Shown here: positions 5,665-9,503 of the stretch, in pieces
How positions within the stretch are numbered: the first letter of the stretch is position 1
How the letters are laid out: every line of letters starts with the position of its first letter
Assembly (NCBI GenBank): GCA_013821525.1
Contig: JACDGR010000104.1
Location: 1-9,503 of the forward strand
From: Actinomycetota bacterium
GTDB lineage: Bacteria > Actinomycetota > Thermoleophilia > Gaiellales > Gaiellaceae
DNA: 9,503 bases
Reading direction: 5' to 3'
Notes under the pieces: generated by a model
Database searches by the model: none
The model's input: the letters and a program-made list of their open reading frames with translations, nothing else
What the model was told of the DNA's origin: nothing
Made by a program: the position numbers and the translations under genes

Positions 5665-6884
5665 CGCGTACGGTCCTGCTCTCGCGTCTCGCGCTCTTCT
5701 CCGCCGTGCTGGTCACTGCGGGCTGCACCCACAGGCAGCGGCCTCCGACGCCGCCTTTCACCCCGCCCCTCGTGCAGACGACCGGGGCCGTGCGCGAGAC
5801 CTACCGCACCGCGAGCGAGCCCGGCGCGCCGGGGCTCCACCACTACGAGTATGTGTTTCCCGACCGCAGAATCGACGTCTACGACATCGACCACAGCCAC
5901 CGTCTCGTCGCGCGCTGGGTCGTTCCCGCAGCGCACGCGTTGCGCGGTGTCGCCGCAAGCCCGCGCACCCATCGCCTCTATCTGAGTGTCGGCGGGAACG
6001 GTGGCACGCGAGGAGACGGCTCGGTCATCGCCTATGACCTCATCACGAACCACATCGTGTGGGAGCGCGCATTTCCGACCGGCACGGACGGACTGGCGGT
6101 CACGCCGGACGGCACAACGCTGTTCGTGCCGGTCGGCGAGCACACAACCGACACGACGTGGTGGATCGTCTCGGCCGCCCACGGACGAGTCACCGGCGCG
6201 ATCCATGCAGGTCCCGGCCCGCACAATACGATCGTCGCGCCGGACGGTCGGCATGTGTACCTCGGGCCACGCAACTCACGCTTCCTCTTCGTCGCCTCGA
6301 CAAGCGGTGCGCACGCGCTGCGGCGGATCGGCCCGCTGCTCCCAGGCGTGCGCCCGTTCACGATCGACGGCAGGCAGCGGTTCGCCTACACCACTGCGAC
6401 CGGCTTCCTGGGCTTCCAGGTGTCGAGCATCGCGACTGGACGCCTCCTCTTCACGGTTCGCGCCCCCGGAGCCCGGCGAGGCCGCCCGCTCGGCACGCCG
6501 AGTCACGGCATCTCGCTCACGCCCGACAGCCGCGAGGTCGACGTGATCGACGTGCCGAACGGGGCCGTCCACGCCTACGACGTCTCCCGTGTTCCCGCCG
6601 AGCCCCCACGCCTGCTCGCGACGATCCGGCTCGCGCACCCGCTGATCGGGAGCGAGTCGCCCTGCGGCGGCGACTGCGGCCGCGCGGGCTGGCTCCAGGC
6701 GAGCCTCGACGGCCGCTACCTCTACGTCGGCGACTCCGGTGACGTGCTCGACGTCCGCCGCCGGCGCGTGACGGCCTTCCTGCCGGCGCTGCACAACTCG
6801 CGGTACCTGCTCGAGCTCGACTGGCGCGGCAGGACCCCGATCCGTACGAGCACGCGGAGCGGTGTCGGCCGGGTCGACGGATGA
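5661..6884 (+). CDS. Beta-propeller (YVTN-like) lipoprotein, non-canonical start
   Basis: About 407 residues. The N terminus is a lipoprotein signal: R-T-V-L-L-S-R, hydrophobic L-A-L-F-S-A-V-L-V, and lipobox T-A-G-C22. A Pro-rich linker (28-36) follows. The body carries beta-propeller blades of the YVTN/SMP-30-like kind: GVAASPRTHRLYLSVGG, GLAVTPDGTTLFVPVG, IVAPDGRHVYLG, GISLTPDSREVDVIDV, QASLDGRYLYVGD. A C335-G-G-D-C339 motif sits near the last blade. Extracytoplasmic binding or scaffolding is likely; no enzymatic residues are recognisable. The start is unresolved. Between the upstream gene's stop and the lipobox the frame has no ATG, GTG or TTG except GTG 5706, which is inside the signal's hydrophobic core. 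The next upstream, GTG 5520, would add an Arg-rich tail. I place the start at CTG 5661, overlapping the TGA as CTGA and implying coupling. Confidence 0.75.
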   Translation: MTRTVLLSRLALFSAVLVTAGCTHRQRPPTPPFTPPLVQTTGAVRETYRTASEPGAPGLHHYEYVFPDRRIDVYDIDHSHRLVARWVVPAAHALRGVAASPRTHRLYLSVGGNGGTRGDGSVIAYDLITNHIVWERAFPTGTDGLAVTPDGTTLFVPVGEHTTDTTWWIVSAAHGRVTGAIHAGPGPHNTIVAPDGRHVYLGPRNSRFLFVASTSGAHALRRIGPLLPGVRPFTIDGRQRFAYTTATGFLGFQVSSIATGRLLFTVRAPGARRGRPLGTPSHGISLTPDSREVDVIDVPNGAVHAYDVSRVPAEPPRLLATIRLAHPLIGSESPCGGDCGRAGWLQASLDGRYLYVGDSGDVLDVRRRRVTAFLPALHNSRYLLELDWRGRTPIRTSTRSGVGRVDG

Positions 6885-6919
6885 GGCGCACGGCCCGCGT
6901 GATTCCGGCCGTGCGCCTC
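6883..6919. terminator. Strong hairpin between convergent genes, likely bidirectional terminator
   Basis: Perfect 13-base arms GAGGCGCACGGCC (6883-6895) and GGCCGTGCGCCTC (6907-6919) with an 11-base loop. The left arm includes the last two bases of the lipoprotein stop codon; the right arm ends 16 bases before the protease stop codon. No T-run follows on either side, so it would be a G+C-rich terminator of the L-shaped kind common in actinobacteria, or a transcript-end stabiliser. Confidence 0.7.
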
Positions 6920-6935
6920 GCGTGCGAAGAACTCG

Positions 6936-8003
6936 TCAGGAGCGGTTGCCGAGCGTCACCTTCAGCGTCTTCGACGCCCCGTCACGGTTGACGGTCAGCG
7001 TGAGCGTGTCGCCAGGCTGGTGCGCGGCGATGATCGCCCGCAGCCGCTCGGCCGTCGCGACGTGGGTGCCGCCGACGTCGGTGATCACATCGCCCGCCTT
7101 GACGCCGCCGTCTGCAGCGCCGCTGCCACTCGAAACCGCAGCAACCTTGACGCCCGTCGCCGCCGTCTGAACGTTCACGCCGAGCAGCGCGTGCTGTGCG
7201 GTGCCGGTCGAGATCAGCTGCGTAACGACCGTACGCACGGTGTTCGACGGGATCGCGAAGCCGACGCCGTCGTTTCCGCCCGAATCACTCTGGATCTGCG
7301 CCGTGATCCCGATCACCTTGCCCTCGAGATCGAGGAGCGGGCCGCCTGAGTTGCCGTGGTTGATCGCAGCGTCCGTCTGGATCGCGCCTTCGATCGGCGT
7401 GTTATCCGGCGCGGTGATCTCGCGGTCGAGCGCACTGACGATGCCACTGGTGACGGTGTTGTCGAGACCGAACGGGTTACCGATCGCAACGACCCCGTCA
7501 CCCACCGCGACCTTGCTGGAATCGTCGAGCGTCAGCACGGTGAGCTTCGACGCCGGCGCGGCCACGTGGAGAACCGCGACGTCGCTCGACGTGTCGCTCC
7601 CGACTACCGTTGCCTTGTACTTCGTGCCGTCGGGGAACTTGACCGTGATCGCATTGGAGCCCGAGATCACGTGCTCGTTCGTGACGATGTCGCCCTTCAG
7701 GTCGTAGACGAATCCCGTGCCCTCCGCGGAGGAGCTCTGGCTGCCGCCGAACGGCCCTGCCGACGCTGACGCCGACGTGGCGTCGATCTCCACGATCCCG
7801 GGGGAGCTCTGCTTGGCGATCTGTCCGACCGTGAGGGTCAAGCCGGCCGCGACGTTCGACACGCTTGCGGCGGGCACCGCGACGGTCGTCGAGCTCGCAG
7901 GCGAGGAACCGTGCGTCAAGGCAACTGCCCCTGCGCCCGCTCCCCCGCCGGCCACCGCCGCGACGCAGAGCGCGGCGGCAATGCGGTTCCTGTTCCTGGT
8001 CAT
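6936..8003 (-). CDS. HtrA/DegP-like trypsin-fold serine protease with PDZ domain (S1C)
   Basis: A 355-residue membrane-anchored or secreted protease of the HtrA quality-control type. A short basic N terminus (MTRNRNR) precedes one hydrophobic segment (8-30), signal anchor or signal peptide, then an Ala/Ser/Thr/Val-rich linker. The trypsin-like domain (~58-265) carries the catalytic triad H111 (VTNEHVISG), D141 (SSDVAVLHV) and S219 (NHGNSGGPLL), with AIGNPFGL and VGFAIPSN as S1C signatures. One PDZ domain follows (~272-355: LLGVNVQT, GVKAGDVITDVGG, LTVNRDG). The active site appears intact. I chose ATG 8003 because GAGAGGA (8013-8019) lies nine bases upstream; an in-frame GTG at 8075 would add 24 residues ahead of the basic n-region. 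Substrates probably include misfolded envelope proteins, by analogy with HtrA homologues. Divergent from the MFS gene and convergent with the lipoprotein. Confidence 0.92.
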   Translation of the reverse strand: MTRNRNRIAAALCVAAVAGGGAGAGAVALTHGSSPASSTTVAVPAASVSNVAAGLTLTVGQIAKQSSPGIVEIDATSASASAGPFGGSQSSSAEGTGFVYDLKGDIVTNEHVISGSNAITVKFPDGTKYKATVVGSDTSSDVAVLHVAAPASKLTVLTLDDSSKVAVGDGVVAIGNPFGLDNTVTSGIVSALDREITAPDNTPIEGAIQTDAAINHGNSGGPLLDLEGKVIGITAQIQSDSGGNDGVGFAIPSNTVRTVVTQLISTGTAQHALLGVNVQTAATGVKVAAVSSGSGAADGGVKAGDVITDVGGTHVATAERLRAIIAAHQPGDTLTLTVNRDGASKTLKVTLGNRS

Positions 8004-8012
8004 GTCAGTAGG

Positions 8013-8019
8013 TCCTCTC
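8013..8019 (-). promoter_or_regulatory. Ribosome-binding site of the HtrA-like protease
   Basis: GAGAGGA on the minus strand, nine bases before ATG 8003. It decides the start against the longer in-frame option at 8075. The rest of the 118-base divergent gap to the MFS gene shows a direct repeat GCACCT (8061 and 8072) and the palindrome CCTAGG (8075-8080), but no convincing promoter hexamers. Confidence 0.6.
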
Positions 8020-8121
8020 ATTCGATGTCTTGCCTCCATGGTTCCCACCCATCCAAAGCTGCACCTCAAAGGCACCTAGGAAAATCCGAAGAAGCAAGGA
8101 GCCACGAGTGGTACAGGCAAA

Positions 8122-9381
8122 GTGCGGGCCGTGCCCACGCCCACTCCGATCGTGCGCCGCCTGCCACCGGCGCTCCAGCACGACGACTTCCGGCGGCTCT
8201 GGTCGTCGATGCTCGCGTCGGGCTTCGCCGTGCAGATGGTGACCGTTGCCGTTGGTTGGCAGGTCTATGCGATCCACCGCAGCGCGTTCGACCTCGGGCT
8301 GATCGGACTCGCCGAGTTCGTGCCGATGGCGCTCGTCGCGCTGCCTGCCGGTCAGCTCGCCGACCGCCTGCCGCGCGTGCGGCTCGTCGCGGTCTGGGGA
8401 GTTGCGGATGCGCTGGTCGTTGCATCGCTCCTCGCCGTGACGATTCGCGGCGCAGGCCTGCTCTGGCAGTTCGTCGCACTGGCCGCCCTGACCGGGACGT
8501 TCGCCGGGCTCGGGGCACCCGCCGGACGCTCACTGACGCCGGAGATCGTCCCGGCCGAGCTGCTGACCGGAGCGCTCGCGGTCCGCTCCGTCGGATCGGA
8601 GGCAGCGACGATCGCGGGGCCTGCGCTCGGCGGACTGCTCTTCGCCCTGCGGCCCGAGGCGGTCTATGCCGTCGGCGTCGGCCTCTTCCTCGTCTCCTCG
8701 CTGCTGATGCTGCGGGTGCGCGCTCCCGCAACGGCCGCGCGCGTCGGACCGCCGCCACCGCGACTCGACGGCCTGATGGGCGGCATCCGCTTCATCCGCT
8801 CGACGCCGATCATCCTTGGCGCGATCACCCTCGACCTCTTCGCAGTCCTGTTCGGCGGATCCGTTGCGCTCCTGCCGCTCTTCGCGCGATCGATCCTGCA
8901 CACCGGCCCGTTCGGGCTCGGCGTGCTGCGCAGTGCGATCGCGGTCGGGGCGCTCCTCGCGGGGATCCGGCTCGCGCGCAAGCCGCTCGGTGGCAACGCC
9001 GGACGCACGCTGCTCTACGTCGTCGGCGCGTTCGGCGTCAGCATGGTCATGTTCGGCCTGTCGCACTGGTTCGTCGTCTCGGCGCTCGCGCTTGCAGTCA
9101 GCGGCTTCGTCGACATGTTCTCGATGAACATTCGGCAGGCGACCGTCGCGCTCGCGACGCCGAACAGCTTGCGAGGCCGAGTCAACGCGGTGGAGGGCGT
9201 CTTCATCGGTGCCTCGAACCAACTCGGCGCCTTCGAGTCCGGTGCGGCAGCCGCGCTGATCGGCGCGGTGCCCGCGGTCGTCGCCGGTGGTGCGATCACG
9301 ATAGCGCTCGCCCTCGTCTGGTCGACGTTCTTTCCCGAGCTCGCACACGTCGACCGGCTCGAGGACGTTCGCCCCGGCTAG
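8122..9381 (+). CDS. Major facilitator superfamily exporter, EntS/MFS_3 type
   Basis: A 419-residue integral membrane protein with 10-12 predicted transmembrane helices. Examples are MLASGFAVQMVTVAVGWQVY (30-49), IGLAEFVPMALVALPAG (61-77) and, later, VYAVGVGLFLVSSLLML. The loop G77-Q-L-A-D81-R-L-P-R85 is MFS motif A between helices 2 and 3. The opening L-x-x-D-D-F-R-R-L-W-S-S, and R-G-R-V-N-A-V-E near the C-terminal half, are typical of the MFS_3/EntS branch, whose characterised members export siderophores or drugs. The substrate here is unknown and nothing suggests arsenic. The start is uncertain: GTG 8122 has only a weak AGG four bases upstream, while the best Shine-Dalgarno, AAGGAG (8096-8101), is placed for an out-of-frame GTG at 8108. 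The protein ends naturally (FPELAHVDRLEDVRPG); its TAG is part of an IS481 target site. Confidence 0.88.
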   Translation: MRAVPTPTPIVRRLPPALQHDDFRRLWSSMLASGFAVQMVTVAVGWQVYAIHRSAFDLGLIGLAEFVPMALVALPAGQLADRLPRVRLVAVWGVADALVVASLLAVTIRGAGLLWQFVALAALTGTFAGLGAPAGRSLTPEIVPAELLTGALAVRSVGSEAATIAGPALGGLLFALRPEAVYAVGVGLFLVSSLLMLRVRAPATAARVGPPPPRLDGLMGGIRFIRSTPIILGAITLDLFAVLFGGSVALLPLFARSILHTGPFGLGVLRSAIAVGALLAGIRLARKPLGGNAGRTLLYVVGAFGVSMVMFGLSHWFVVSALALAVSGFVDMFSMNIRQATVALATPNSLRGRVNAVEGVFIGASNQLGAFESGAAAALIGAVPAVVAGGAITIALALVWSTFFPELAHVDRLEDVRPG

Positions 9382-9382
9382 A
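9377..9382. other. Putative IS481 target-site duplication, GCTAGA
   Basis: Six bases of NCTAGN form between the MFS gene and the element. TAG at 9379-9381 is the MFS stop codon; on the other strand TAG at 9380-9378 stops the transposase. A matching GCTAGA is expected at the far end of the element. Confidence 0.55.
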
Positions 9383-9503
9383 TGTCCTGCCCACGTACGT
9401 TGTGAACGCGGCTGATCGGGGGTTGTCCTCCGAGTGAGCTGTGTGGCCGTGTCCGGTTGTAGTGGTTGAGCCAGTGTGGCAGGGCGGCGGCGCGCTCGCG
9501 GTG
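9378..9503 (-). CDS. IS481-family transposase, C-terminal 41 residues (cut by window edge)
   Basis: Reading the minus strand from the right edge gives an open frame of 41 codons ending at TAG (9380-9378). It contains L-P-H-W-L-N-H-Y-N-R-T-R-P-H-S-S-L-G-G-Q-P-P-I-S-R, split here as W-L-N-H-Y-N and R-P-H-S-S-L-G-G. This is the signature that follows the last catalytic Glu of the DDE/rve integrase domain in IS481 (and related IS3) transposases. The catalytic residues lie outside the window. The last codon and the stop run past the apparent end of the element: the TAG lies entirely in the CTAG target, so this copy borrows its stop from host DNA. It overlaps the MFS gene's stop codon tail-to-tail. 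Whether the transposase is intact cannot be seen. Confidence 0.85.
   Translation of the reverse strand, partial: HRERAAALPHWLNHYNRTRPHSSLGGQPPISRVHNVRGQDI
9383..9503 (-). mobile_element. IS481-family insertion sequence, one end (continues past the window)
   Basis: The element's end is placed at TGT (9383), with the probable terminal inverted repeat starting TGTCCTGCCCACGTACG. Directly outside is G-CTAG-A (9377-9382), matching the NCTAGN target known to be duplicated by IS481 of Bordetella pertussis. The other end and the second target copy lie beyond the window, so the boundary is inferred from the TGT terminus, the target match and the transposase reading to within one codon of it. Confidence 0.7.

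Noticed and set aside
8122..9381. MFS transporter as the missing arsenic exporter of the ars operon
   Set aside because: It is more than 6 kb away, separated by five genes, lacks a copy of the ars operator and belongs to the EntS/MFS_3 branch rather than ArsB, Acr3, ArsP or ArsJ.
7911..9437. Arg-rich 508-codon plus-strand frame overlapping the MFS gene
   Set aside because: A shadow of the MFS gene in another frame; Arg/Ala-rich without membrane segments or motifs, and it runs through the divergent promoter gap.

Overview
The window is G+C-rich, densely packed and has the codon bias of a high-GC actinobacterium. The best lineage clue is the secreted protein at 4381-5664. Its Y-x-W-x-R-C-(x6)-C...GAT repeat is, from general knowledge, very common in secreted proteins of Thermoleophilia (Solirubrobacterales/Gaiellales and related uncultured soil lineages). 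The large multidomain methyltransferase, the CgArsR-like ArsR and the ArsM/ArsC types also fit Actinomycetota. The assignment rests on recognition only; no database search was run.

Layout. (1) 2-289 (+): 3' part of a YciH/SUI1 (eIF1-like) gene, overlapping tail-to-tail with the next operon. (2) 1847-262 (-): a compact arsenic operon, arsR-arsM-arsC. The arsR stop abuts the arsM start and arsM overlaps arsC by 10 bases. The promoter has a perfect -35 and a nested-palindrome operator, and it appears to give a leaderless arsR mRNA. No arsenite pump (ArsB/Acr3) is present. (3) 1942-3414 (+): a class I methyltransferase with an extra N-terminal domain and a PqqD-like C-terminal region, divergent from arsR. 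(4) 4243-3428 (-): proC, pyrroline-5-carboxylate reductase. (5) 4244-4380: intergenic region with an unusual set of inverted repeats, between divergent proC and a surface-protein pair. (6) 4381-5664 and 5661-6884 (+): a secreted protein of four ~98-residue repeats, and a beta-propeller lipoprotein that overlaps its stop codon and lacks a canonical start codon. A 13-bp hairpin follows, in the convergent junction. (7) 8003-6936 (-): a membrane-anchored HtrA-like trypsin/PDZ protease. (8) 8122-9381 (+): an MFS exporter of the EntS/MFS_3 type. (9) 9383 to the right edge (-): the transposase 3' end of an IS481-family insertion sequence. It sits exactly at an NCTAGN target that contains both the MFS stop codon and the transposase stop codon.

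Functionally, the ars genes form a detoxification module: arsenate reduction by ArsC, arsenite methylation by ArsM, and thiol-based sensing by ArsR. The two-gene surface module and the HtrA protease both act outside the membrane, but nothing seen directly links them. The remaining genes look like housekeeping neighbours. I see no CRISPR array, tRNA, rRNA or phage module. The most interesting items are the arsR promoter/operator design, the IS481 end that borrows its stop codon from the target, the exact 98-residue repeat array, and the non-canonical start of the lipoprotein.
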